DNA from: an uncultured Sulfitobacter sp.
Lineage (GTDB): Bacteria > Pseudomonadota > Alphaproteobacteria > Rhodobacterales > Rhodobacteraceae
Assembly (NCBI GenBank): GCA_947501805.1
Contig: CANMXJ010000001.1
Coordinates: 372,001 to 436,000, forward strand
Direction: 5' to 3'
Length of the DNA stretch: 64,000 bases
The translations under genes and the position numbers were made by a program. The notes below the pieces were generated by a model, which did not search any database, was not told the DNA's origin, and was given only the letters and a program-made list of their open reading frames with translations. Shown here in pieces: positions 9,505 through 17,604 of this stretch; positions within the stretch are counted from its first letter, which is position 1, and each line of letters opens with the position of its first letter.

Positions 9505-9777
9505 TTAGATGTAGAATAGGTCCCGAAACACATGTGCGACGATATCTTCACGGCGCAGGTTCATTGCGGCGAGTTCTTCGTCAGACTTTGCTTGCAAACG
9601 CTGCACAATTTTCAGGCGCGCGTTGCCGCTGGAGTTTTCCATCATCCACGCATTTGCGCTCGAAAAGAAGCGGCTGATTGCGTTGAAAAAGGTTCCGACT
9701 TTGGCAACAAAGTCTCGGGTCAGGGTGATTTCGCGATTCAACACCTGCGCGGGGGCGGAAATTTTCTGATAGGCCAT
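9505..9777 (-). CDS. DUF1127 (YjiS-like) small protein
   Basis: A 90-residue protein. The C-terminal 40 residues (KIVQRLQAKSDEELAAMNLRR followed by DIVAHVFRDLFYI) fit the DUF1127 pattern of an Arg/Lys-rich helix, a D/E-x-x-L turn and a short tail. Small DUF1127 proteins in alphaproteobacteria have been tied to RNA binding and to phosphate, stress or small-RNA regulation; which applies here is unknown. I start at MAYQKISAPAQ, downstream of an AGAGGTAAGAG ribosome-binding segment. Putative terminators flank the gene (9,904-9,930 and 9,428-9,475), so it is probably its own transcription unit. A 6-base inverted repeat (GGATCA/TGATCC, 9,792-9,819) sits just upstream of the start. Confidence 0.8.
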   Translation of the reverse strand: MAYQKISAPAQVLNREITLTRDFVAKVGTFFNAISRFFSSANAWMMENSSGNARLKIVQRLQAKSDEELAAMNLRREDIVAHVFRDLFYI

Positions 9778-9903
9778 GTCTCTTACCTCTGGGATCAGTG
9801 TACGATTGTTCGTTGATCCTGAGATAGGCCGCCGTATCCCTGATGTGTACCGCCAAATATGCATAGCCGCCAAGCGCATGCTGCAACGCAGCGGACTTGA
9901 CTC

Positions 9904-9930
9904 AAAAACGGCGAACCTTTGGCGCGCCGT
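9904..9930 (-). terminator. Rho-independent terminator after folE2
   Basis: On the minus strand ACGGCG, an 11-base loop and CGCCGT are followed by TTTTGAG. It begins about 37 bases past the folE2 stop codon and before the DUF1127 promoter region, as expected for a folE2 terminator. Confidence 0.7.
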
Positions 9931-9966
9931 CTGAAAAATCAAAGTGTTAGGACCAGCACCCCGGCA

Positions 9967-11061
<1,095 letters not shown>

Positions 11062-11183
11062 GGGACAAGCCCCCCTATGGTTCTGCTTGCCCCTTAAGAT
11101 AGGGTGTCAGCCAGATATTACCAATCAAGTTCCTGCATAGACCAGAGTTCTTGCAGTAACCCCCTGTAAAACCGACAAATCCG

Positions 11184-12359
11184 CTATGAAAGCGCCTGAA
11201 GGAAATCAGCGATCAGGTCGTCCGCATCCTCCAGCCCGACAGAAATTCGCACCAAACCGGGCGTGATACCCAGCGCATCTTTCTGATCCTGTGGCAGGCG
11301 TTGATGGGTGGTAAAGGCCGGCGGCGTAAGGATCGTTTTTGCATCGCCAAGGTTGTTGGAGATGATCCCGACTGTGCAGGTATTGAGAAACTTGTAAGAC
11401 CCCTCTTTACCGCCCTTCACTTCAATCGCCAGCATCGTCCCGCCAGCGCCCATCTGGACCATCGCAAGATCATGCTGCGGGTGGCTGTGCAGACCCGGAT
11501 AAATCACGCGGCTCAGGTTCGGGTGCGTTTCAAGACGCTGCGCAATCTTGAGCGCGGAAGCTGTCTGCTCGCGCACGCGCAACCGCATGGTTTCCAACCC
11601 CTTAAGCATGATCCACGCCGTAAACGGGCTCATCGACCCGCCTGTGTGCTTCATGTAGGGTTCAACTGTTTTGCGAATCAATTCACGACTGCCAAGGATT
11701 ACGCCCCCCAAGGCACGTCCCTGCCCGTCGATATGTTTGGTGGCGGAATAAACAACCAGATCGGCACCTTGCGCGACAGCTTTGGAATAGACAGGCGTGG
11801 CAAAAACATTGTCGCACACCACAAGCGCACCATGCGCGTGCGCCAACTTGGAAACCGCTGCGATGTCAACAAATTCAAGCGTCGGATTTGACAGCGATTC
11901 GAAAAAAACCGCACGTGTATCGGGGCGGATCGCTGCTTCCCATGCACTCAGGTCGCTGCCATCCACGAAAGTGACTTCAACACCGAAACGCGGCAGAATT
12001 TCCTCGGCGATATACAGACAGGAGCCAAACAAGGCCCGCGCCGATACGACATGATCCCCCGCCTTGAGCAATGACATCATCGCGCCGTTCACCGCCGCCA
12101 TGCCGGAAGCCGTTGCAAAGGCATCTTCTGTCCCTTCCAGAGCTGCAATGCGTTCTTCGAACATCGCAACTGTCGGATTGCCGTATCGTGCGTAGATGAA
12201 TTCGTCCGGCCCGGCGCTTTCAAAACGCGCCTCGGCTTGCTCTGCACTGTCATAGACAAAGCCCTGCGTCATAAAGATTGACTCGGAAACCTCGCCAAAT
12301 TGGCTGCGTTTGGTGCCTGAATGCACTGCTTTGGTGCTTTTGTGCCAGTCGTTGCTCAT
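11184..12359 (-). CDS. metZ: O-succinylhomoserine sulfhydrylase
   Basis: PLP-dependent enzyme that makes homocysteine from O-succinylhomoserine and sulfide in methionine synthesis. The 391-residue product shows the Cys/Met-metabolism fold: IYARYGNPTVAMFEERIA, the SGMAAVNGAM loop, and the PLP-lysine motif VYSATKHIDGQGRALGG. I start at MSNDWHKSTKAVHSG because the longer frame runs back through a SAM-II riboswitch. The assignment as metZ rather than metB or metY rests on the alphaproteobacterial family pattern and the riboswitch. Expression should fall when S-adenosylmethionine is plentiful. An alternative ATG lies two codons upstream. Confidence 0.94.
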   Translation of the reverse strand: MSNDWHKSTKAVHSGTKRSQFGEVSESIFMTQGFVYDSAEQAEARFESAGPDEFIYARYGNPTVAMFEERIAALEGTEDAFATASGMAAVNGAMMSLLKAGDHVVSARALFGSCLYIAEEILPRFGVEVTFVDGSDLSAWEAAIRPDTRAVFFESLSNPTLEFVDIAAVSKLAHAHGALVVCDNVFATPVYSKAVAQGADLVVYSATKHIDGQGRALGGVILGSRELIRKTVEPYMKHTGGSMSPFTAWIMLKGLETMRLRVREQTASALKIAQRLETHPNLSRVIYPGLHSHPQHDLAMVQMGAGGTMLAIEVKGGKEGSYKFLNTCTVGIISNNLGDAKTILTPPAFTTHQRLPQDQKDALGITPGLVRISVGLEDADDLIADFLQALS

Positions 12360-12393
12360 GTTCATATCCTTCCGGCCCGACAAAACGGGCAAT

Positions 12394-12427
12394 AAAAAAC
12401 CCCAGACGCGGTCAAGCGAAAGGGGGC
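12394..12427 (-). terminator. Intrinsic terminator between the SAM-II riboswitch and metZ
   Basis: On the minus strand GCCCCC, an interrupted inner stem CGC/GCG and GGGG are followed by TTTTTT. It lies about 10 bases after the riboswitch and about 35 bases before the metZ start. This arrangement fits ligand-dependent premature termination as the expression platform. Confidence 0.75.
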
Positions 12428-12437
12428 TTTCATCCTG

Positions 12438-12491
12438 ACCTTTTAGCAGATTGTTTAACGTGGCCCGCAATCCGGTAACAAATCACCACGC
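12438..12491 (-). promoter_or_regulatory. SAM-II (metA-type) riboswitch upstream of metZ
   Basis: The minus strand reads GCGTGGTGATTTGTTACC, then GGATTGCGGGCCACGTTAAA, then CAATCTGCTAAAAGG. This matches the SAM-II layout: a P1 stem (CGTGG pairing with CCACG), the GATTTGTT loop, the invariant ATTGC, and the downstream AAA...GCTAAA pseudoknot strand. SAM-II RNAs bind S-adenosylmethionine and control methionine genes in alphaproteobacteria. Position immediately before an intrinsic terminator and metZ supports function. Confidence 0.93.
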
Positions 12492-12586
12492 AGAGTGATC
12501 TACGCCCGTGACGCGGTTTCGTCAATCTACTGCCTTGGCTTTGGTTGCGATTCAGGCATCATGACCAAAACAAGCTGGAGCTGTGT

Positions 12587-13231
12587 ATGTCTTCCCCCAT
12601 AGAACTCTATTATTGGCCAACGCCAAACGGCTGGAAAATCTCGATTGCACTGGAAGAGATGGGCCTGCCCTACACCATCCGGCTGATCGACATCGGTGCG
12701 GGCGATCAATTTAAGCCGGAGTTCCTGAAGATCGCACCCAACAACCGGATGCCGGCAATCGTAGATCCTGACGGGCCGGATGGTGCGCCTGTTTCGATCT
12801 TTGAGTCAGGTGCGATTCTCCAATATCTCGCGCGCAAAACGGGGCGGTTTTGTGGTTCAACCGAACGCGAGCGCATAGCTGTAGATCAATGGTTGATGTG
12901 GCAAATGGGCGGTCTTGGCCCCATGGCGGGGCAAGCGCATCACTTTCTGAAATTTGCAAAAGAAGACGTGCCCTACGGCAAGGATCGCTACCGCACAGAG
13001 ACCGCCCGCCTCTACGGCGTGTTGGACAACCAGCTTGAGCAGAACGAGTTTGTTGCAGGCGATTTCATCTCAATCGCTGATTTTGCGATCTGGGGATGGG
13101 CGTCTTTGTGGGAAGGCCAGCAGCAAACGTTGGAAGACAAACCACATATGGCGCGCTGGTTGGATGTTATGGGCGCACGCACAGGCGTACAGCGAGGCCG
13201 TGCCTTGTTCGCAGACTTGCGCAAAAGTTGA
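12587..13231 (+). CDS. Glutathione S-transferase family protein (YfcG/Ure2p-like)
   Basis: A 214-residue cytosolic GST-fold protein. The N-terminal thioredoxin-like domain (1-80) opens IELYYWPTPNGWKISIALEE and contains NNRMPAIVDPD and the gamma-glutamyl-binding SIFESGAILQYLA; the C-terminal helical domain includes WLMWQMGGLGPMAGQ and FISIADFAIWGW. The WQMGGLGPMAGQ segment is characteristic of YfcG/Nu-class disulfide-bond oxidoreductases, which use two glutathiones. The start MSSPIELYYW follows GGAGCTGTGT. Transcribed away from metZ; the 227-base divergent gap carries the metZ riboswitch. Confidence 0.88.
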   Translation: MSSPIELYYWPTPNGWKISIALEEMGLPYTIRLIDIGAGDQFKPEFLKIAPNNRMPAIVDPDGPDGAPVSIFESGAILQYLARKTGRFCGSTERERIAVDQWLMWQMGGLGPMAGQAHHFLKFAKEDVPYGKDRYRTETARLYGVLDNQLEQNEFVAGDFISIADFAIWGWASLWEGQQQTLEDKPHMARWLDVMGARTGVQRGRALFADLRKS

Positions 13232-13240
13232 GGACGTAAG

Positions 13241-13284
13241 CGTTTTCTTTGAAAGAAAACGGTCGGAAACTTTGAAAGTTTCCG
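13241..13284 (-). repeat. Intergenic double-hairpin repeat, full copy
   Basis: Between the convergent GST and yciB stop codons. On the minus strand two adjacent palindromes, GGAAAC-TTTCAAA-GTTTCC and GTTTTC-TTTCAAA-GAAAAC, are joined by GACC. It is 41/44 identical to the copy at 36,871. It probably serves as a bidirectional terminator. Confidence 0.8.
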
Positions 13285-13287
13285 CGC

Positions 13288-13893
13288 TCACTCAACCTCA
13301 TCGGATTCGGTGTATTTCTCGAGTGCTACAATCTGCGTCCACAAGAACAAGAACATCAGAATCGGAAAACCGAAGGTCTCGATCTTGACCCAGGCATCTG
13401 TCGACATGGTCCGCCACACCACCTCATTTGCGACGGCCAGCGCCAGAAAGAACACCGTCAGCCGCCGCGTCAGCAGCATCCAACCCTCGTGCTTCATCGG
13501 GATCATCTCGGACATGACATAGGCCAGATAGCTGCGCCCGCGGATTAGGCCGATCGACAGAACAACTGCAAAGAAGCCGTAAACCAGCGTTGTCTTCATT
13601 TTGAAGAACCGCTCGTCATTGAACCACGCCGTCAGGCCACCAAAGAAAATCACCATGAACGCGGTGAAAATCTGCATCCGGCTCAACTGCCTCGTCAGCC
13701 ACCACAATACCCCCATCGCCGCCAATAGAATGGGCACAAAGATCAACGTGGCCACAATAAATCCGGAATAATCTGTGCCACCGAAAGTGAACACATCATC
13801 GCGGATGCGCAGATAGATCACGAAAAACAGCAATGGCGGTCCAAGCTCCAGCACCTGCTTGAGAATGGGGTTTATGGTCTTTGGCTCACTCAT
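13288..13893 (-). CDS. yciB: Inner membrane-spanning protein YciB (septation protein A family)
   Basis: A 201-residue integral membrane protein with about five membrane segments. Family marks include KQVLELGPPLLFFV near the start, TAWFNDERFFKMKTT in the centre and LAVANEVVWRTMSTDAWVKI near the end. YciB/IspZ proteins are implicated in envelope and septum integrity and interact with cell-division and cell-wall factors in enterobacteria. The ATG at 13,893 is preferred over the adjacent upstream GTG, with GGAG placed upstream. It follows the DMT transporter gene by 9 bases and is probably co-transcribed with it and ftsY. Confidence 0.92.
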   Translation of the reverse strand: MSEPKTINPILKQVLELGPPLLFFVIYLRIRDDVFTFGGTDYSGFIVATLIFVPILLAAMGVLWWLTRQLSRMQIFTAFMVIFFGGLTAWFNDERFFKMKTTLVYGFFAVVLSIGLIRGRSYLAYVMSEMIPMKHEGWMLLTRRLTVFFLALAVANEVVWRTMSTDAWVKIETFGFPILMFLFLWTQIVALEKYTESDEVE

Positions 13894-13902
13894 CACGCAC
13901 TC

Positions 13903-14805
13903 CTATCCGCCCATTTCAACTATCACAGCGCCCGCAGCAATCAATGCCATCAACACAACCCTGCGCGGACCCACCGTTTCTTTCAGAAACACCACGCCGA
14001 TCAGGGCAGCAAATACCGTCGATGTTTCCCGCAGGACTGCCGCCTCGCCCACTTTGTCCAACCGCGTGGCCATCATGATCGCACCAAAGCTGAGGAAAGC
14101 CACGATTCCCCCGGTAAAGCCGCGCATCATAAGCGGCCCAAGCGCAGGTGCTTGGGCCATTTTGAACCAACGCCGCGCGGCGATAAAGGGCATGACAAGC
14201 CCGTCAATCATAAAGAACCACGCCAGAAACGTGAATGGGTTCGCCGTGGCGCGGATACCGTACGCGTCATATGTGGTGTAGAGCGCCACAAACAGCCCTG
14301 TCACAACCGCAATTGCAAGCGCTGCGTTCAGCGTGTCCCGTTCAGACACCAGATATTTCATGTTGTAGATCGCAAGGCCAAAAATACCACAGAGCAGCAC
14401 CGCAACACCCAGCCATTGCACTCCGTTAAACCGCTCATCAAAGATTAGATAGGCCCCGATCACAGCGAAAAGCGGCCCGGTACCCCGCACAACCGGATAG
14501 ACTACAGTATAGGCACCCTTGGTATAAGCCCAAGCTTGCAAGCATTTGTAAACAATGTGAATAAGGAACGCGCCGAGGAAGATAATCCACATGTGCGGTT
14601 CCGGCCAAGGCACGACGAACAATGCGAAAGGTGCCGCCATCACGCAGTAGGCAAAATCAATCGCACCGCGGGTCAGCCAAGGATCATGCCGCCCTTTTTG
14701 CAGCGCTCCGAATACCGCATGCAACAGGGCTGCCATAATGGCAAGCGCAAGCGCAACAGTGTGTCCTGTTTCCGTACCTTCAATAGAGATCAGCCAGTCG
14801 GTCAT
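13903..14805 (-). CDS. DMT superfamily (EamA-like) transporter
   Basis: A 300-residue membrane protein with about ten hydrophobic segments forming two EamA-like repeats. Repeat 1 holds YPVVRGTGPLFAVIGAYLIF and repeat 2 holds VLRETSTVFAALIGVVFLKE, the usual paired signatures of drug/metabolite exporters. The substrate cannot be told from sequence; relatives export amino acids or other small metabolites. It lies between ftsY (26 bases upstream) and yciB (9 bases downstream), consistent with one operon. No unusual features. Confidence 0.88.
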   Translation of the reverse strand: MTDWLISIEGTETGHTVALALAIMAALLHAVFGALQKGRHDPWLTRGAIDFAYCVMAAPFALFVVPWPEPHMWIIFLGAFLIHIVYKCLQAWAYTKGAYTVVYPVVRGTGPLFAVIGAYLIFDERFNGVQWLGVAVLLCGIFGLAIYNMKYLVSERDTLNAALAIAVVTGLFVALYTTYDAYGIRATANPFTFLAWFFMIDGLVMPFIAARRWFKMAQAPALGPLMMRGFTGGIVAFLSFGAIMMATRLDKVGEAAVLRETSTVFAALIGVVFLKETVGPRRVVLMALIAAGAVIVEMGG

Positions 14806-14830
14806 CTGCGGATGCGCGCCTCAACGCGGC

Positions 14831-16546
14831 TCAACGCTCGTATCCGACCAACGCGTCCGCAAATTCTTCGGGATCAAACGGGGACAGATCATCAATTTGT
14901 TCGCCCACACCAATGGCATGGATCGGCAATCCGAATTTATCCGCCAATGCGACCAACACACCACCCTTGGCGGTGCCATCCAGCTTGGTCATCACAAGGC
15001 CTGACACATCCGAGATGTCCTGAAATACCTTGACTTGATTAAGCGCATTCTGTCCGGTTGTAGCGTCCAGCACCAACAGCGTGTTATGCGGCGCATCAGG
15101 GTCTTTCTTGCGGATCACACGCACGATCTTGGCCAGTTCCTCCATCAGATCGCCACGGTTCTGCAAACGTCCCGCCGTGTCGATCAACAACAGGTCTGCG
15201 CCATCCGCTTCTGCTTGCGTCATTGCGTCAAACGCAAGGCTTGCGGGGTCAGACCCCTGCGCAGCTGTCAACACGGGAACGCCTGCGCGTTCACCCCAAA
15301 CCTGCAATTGTTCCACTGCGGCCGCGCGAAAGGTATCACCTGCTGCAATCACCACGGATTTACCGGCCGCCTTGAACTGACTGGCCAGCTTGCCGATTGT
15401 CGTGGTCTTGCCCGACCCGTTCACACCCACAACCAACACCACCTGCGGTGTCTTGGGATACAGCGGCAGGGGCCGCGCAACAGGCTCCATGATCCGCGCG
15501 ATTTCATCCGCCATCAGTTGTTTTATTTCAGCCACCGACAGCTTCTTGCCAAAGCGACCCTCGGCCATATTGGCGGTCACACGCAAGGCCGTATCAACGC
15601 CCATGTCTGCTGCGATCAACAATTCTTCCAACTGCTCCAGCATGTCATCGTCAAGTGTGCGACGCACCACTGTTTTAGGTGCTGTCCGCCCCATCAAACG
15701 CCCGAGCAAACCCGGTTTGGCCGCAGGTTCAGTTGTTTCCTCAAGATCGGGGGCAACGGACTTTAGCGTAGTGCGCAAGGGCTCCATTGCAGGTTCCGGT
15801 GCTGTCGCTTGTGCAAGGGCGGCCGCTTCTTCAGCCTCTTGTTCTGCCTTTGCCACTGCGTCCAAACGCGCCTGTTCTTGCGCTTCCTGTTCGACCTTGG
15901 CCCGTTGTGCCGCTTCGGCCTGACGTGCAACCTCAGCCGCCCGGGCTTCCTCAGCCAAACGGTCGCGCTCTGCGATCCGTGCTTGTTCTGCCTCTCGGGC
16001 TGCTTGTGCCGCCTTTTCTTCTGCTGCCACACGCGCCGCTTCCGCCTCGCGGGCTGCACGCTCCAATGCTTCGCGGGCCGCCTCGTCAGCCGCCTCTTTG
16101 ATCGCGCGTTCCTCCGTTTCGCGGGCCTTTTGCGCCGCTGCGTCACGCGCCTCCTGCTCGGCTTGCGCACGTGCGAGACGCTCCGCCTCTTCTTGCGCCA
16201 AGCGCGCCGCTTCGACGCGGGCCGCCTCTGCTGCCGCTTCTTTTACCCGCTCGGCCTCGGCTGCTGCCGCCTCTTGCAGACGGCGCGCTTCCAACGCCGC
16301 CGCTTCCCGAACGCGCGTCGCTTCGGCCTCGGCTGCAGCCTGCGCACGTCGCGCTTCATCCTGGGCCGCCTGCGCAAGCTGTTGCTCAGCTTCCGCCGCA
16401 GCCCGTGTTTCAGCTTCTCTATCAACCGTTTCAACCACCGCAGCGGCTTCTTCCTCGCCACCATCACTGACAATCGCCTCTAGCCCCTCGTCAATCTTGG
16501 ACGAGGATTTGAACAACTTGTCTTTGAGCTTTTTGAAAAACGCCAA
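14831..16546 (-). CDS. ftsY: Signal recognition particle receptor FtsY with long charged N-terminal region
   Basis: SRP-docking GTPase for co-translational membrane targeting. The C-terminal NG domain (about 290-571) has G1 GVNGSGKTTTIGKLA, G2/G3 DTFRAAAVEQL and DTAGRLQN, G4 TKLDGTAKGG, and ends GEQIDDLSPFDPEEFADALVG. The N-terminal acidic A domain (about 25-250) is an Ala/Glu/Arg-rich coiled coil, much longer than in most bacterial FtsY (571 residues in total). The start is a TTG encoding the first residue before AFFKKLKDKLFKSSS, supported by GGAGG six bases upstream; the GTG five codons earlier would overlap that site. Confidence 0.95.
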   Translation of the reverse strand: MAFFKKLKDKLFKSSSKIDEGLEAIVSDGGEEEAAAVVETVDREAETRAAAEAEQQLAQAAQDEARRAQAAAEAEATRVREAAALEARRLQEAAAAEAERVKEAAAEAARVEAARLAQEEAERLARAQAEQEARDAAAQKARETEERAIKEAADEAAREALERAAREAEAARVAAEEKAAQAAREAEQARIAERDRLAEEARAAEVARQAEAAQRAKVEQEAQEQARLDAVAKAEQEAEEAAALAQATAPEPAMEPLRTTLKSVAPDLEETTEPAAKPGLLGRLMGRTAPKTVVRRTLDDDMLEQLEELLIAADMGVDTALRVTANMAEGRFGKKLSVAEIKQLMADEIARIMEPVARPLPLYPKTPQVVLVVGVNGSGKTTTIGKLASQFKAAGKSVVIAAGDTFRAAAVEQLQVWGERAGVPVLTAAQGSDPASLAFDAMTQAEADGADLLLIDTAGRLQNRGDLMEELAKIVRVIRKKDPDAPHNTLLVLDATTGQNALNQVKVFQDISDVSGLVMTKLDGTAKGGVLVALADKFGLPIHAIGVGEQIDDLSPFDPEEFADALVGYER

Positions 16547-16620
16547 GGAAGGCCTCCGCACCTGTTTTTAGTGACTTAGCCGCTCCATCGTCCGGATGGA
16601 AGAGACGCCGCGCAATTGAC

Positions 16621-17535
16621 ATGAAGGCGCGATATGCGCACCAACGGGATATGCGTCTGATGTTGGCCTTGGTATTTGCTGTTTTCTCCACGCCACTGGC
16701 GGCGGAACCGGGCACCATGTGCTCAACGCAAAAATGGGGACATGCGCAATGTATTCGGCCTTCGCATTTCGTTTATGACACCTGCAATGCCATCAAGATA
16801 TTTTCGAGCCGCCATGGTTTGAACACCGGTTTCTTTGCGAGGCTGATCTGGCAGGAAAGCAGGTTTGACCCGAATGCACTTAGCCACGCCAATGCACGCG
16901 GCATTGCACAGTTCATCCCCTCGACGGCCAAACGGCGCGGGTTGAAAGACCCCTATAACCCTGCGGATGCATTGGAACATTCCGCGCAATACCTCGCTGA
17001 AATGATGCGCAAATACGGCAATGAAGGCATGGCCGCAATTGGCTATAATGGCGGTGAACGTCGCGCCGAAGGGTTCTTGGAAGGCAAAGGTCTGGCCCCC
17101 GAAACGGTGAACTACGTGCCGATCATCACGGGGCTCAATGCCGAGGACTGGCGCGATGGAAAGCCGAAAGTGCAAGACATGCGGCTGTCCAAGACCGACG
17201 CCTTTTTGCCTGCTTGCTACGCGATGGCCAAGAAACGCCGGATCACGCCATTGGCAAAGCCCAAACCACCCAAACCGAAAATCAAACCTTGGGGTGTGCA
17301 GGTGGCTTTTGCGCAATCCAAGAAGGCCGCGCGCGCGGCGTTACGGTCCAAAACAGGGAATTGTCGCAGTCTGGTTGGTGGAGAAAAGGCGGACCTGATC
17401 TACACGCCGCATAAAGTAGCGACAAAAAAAGGGTACTTCTTTGCACGGTTCGGTCGCAACAGCCGTGATGGCGCGCAAAAGTTATGTGCGGCGATGCGAC
17501 GACAAGGCTGCAACTGTCGCGTGATTCAGAACTGA
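16621..17535 (+). CDS. Secreted lytic transglycosylase with C-terminal SPOR-like domain
   Basis: A 304-residue exported murein enzyme cleaving the MurNAc-GlcNAc bond. After the signal peptide (LALVFAVFSTPLAA) an SLT domain (about 55-190) shows the catalytic glutamate in IWQESRFDPNALSHANARG, then AQFIPSTAKRRG and AIGYNGGERR. A Pro/Lys linker precedes a C-terminal region (about 225-304) that resembles a SPOR domain (GVQVAFAQSKKAARAAL, YFFARFG). An alternative start at 16,651 (MRLMLALV) would shorten the n-region; neither has a convincing Shine-Dalgarno. It is divergent from ftsY and convergent with the NuoEF-like gene. Confidence 0.88.
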   Translation: MKARYAHQRDMRLMLALVFAVFSTPLAAEPGTMCSTQKWGHAQCIRPSHFVYDTCNAIKIFSSRHGLNTGFFARLIWQESRFDPNALSHANARGIAQFIPSTAKRRGLKDPYNPADALEHSAQYLAEMMRKYGNEGMAAIGYNGGERRAEGFLEGKGLAPETVNYVPIITGLNAEDWRDGKPKVQDMRLSKTDAFLPACYAMAKKRRITPLAKPKPPKPKIKPWGVQVAFAQSKKAARAALRSKTGNCRSLVGGEKADLIYTPHKVATKKGYFFARFGRNSRDGAQKLCAAMRRQGCNCRVIQN

Positions 17536-17543
17536 CCCTTTCC

Positions 17544-17595
17544 GGTCGGTGCCGGAATTTTTGAAGAATTCCGACCGTTTTCTTTCAAAGGAAAC
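17544..17595 (+). repeat. Intergenic double-hairpin repeat, variant copy
   Basis: Between two convergent stop codons. The first palindrome is GGAATT-TTTGAAG-AATTCC, with both arms changed together relative to GGAAAC/GTTTCC in other copies. The second is GTTTTC-TTTCAAA-GGAAAC. An extra GGTCGG upstream can pair with CCGACC to lengthen the first stem. Confidence 0.78.
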
Positions 17596-17604
17596 ACCCC
17601 TGCA

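Noticed and set aside
12360..12470. An N-terminal extension of metZ by 37 codons
   Set aside because: It would translate part of the SAM-II riboswitch and the terminator; the family start lies at 12,359.
15787..16571. Several long plus-strand reading frames opposite ftsY
   Set aside because: They are by-products of the Ala/Glu/Arg codon composition of the FtsY coiled coil, with Leu/Arg/Pro or Ser/Ala-only composition and no gene-like features.
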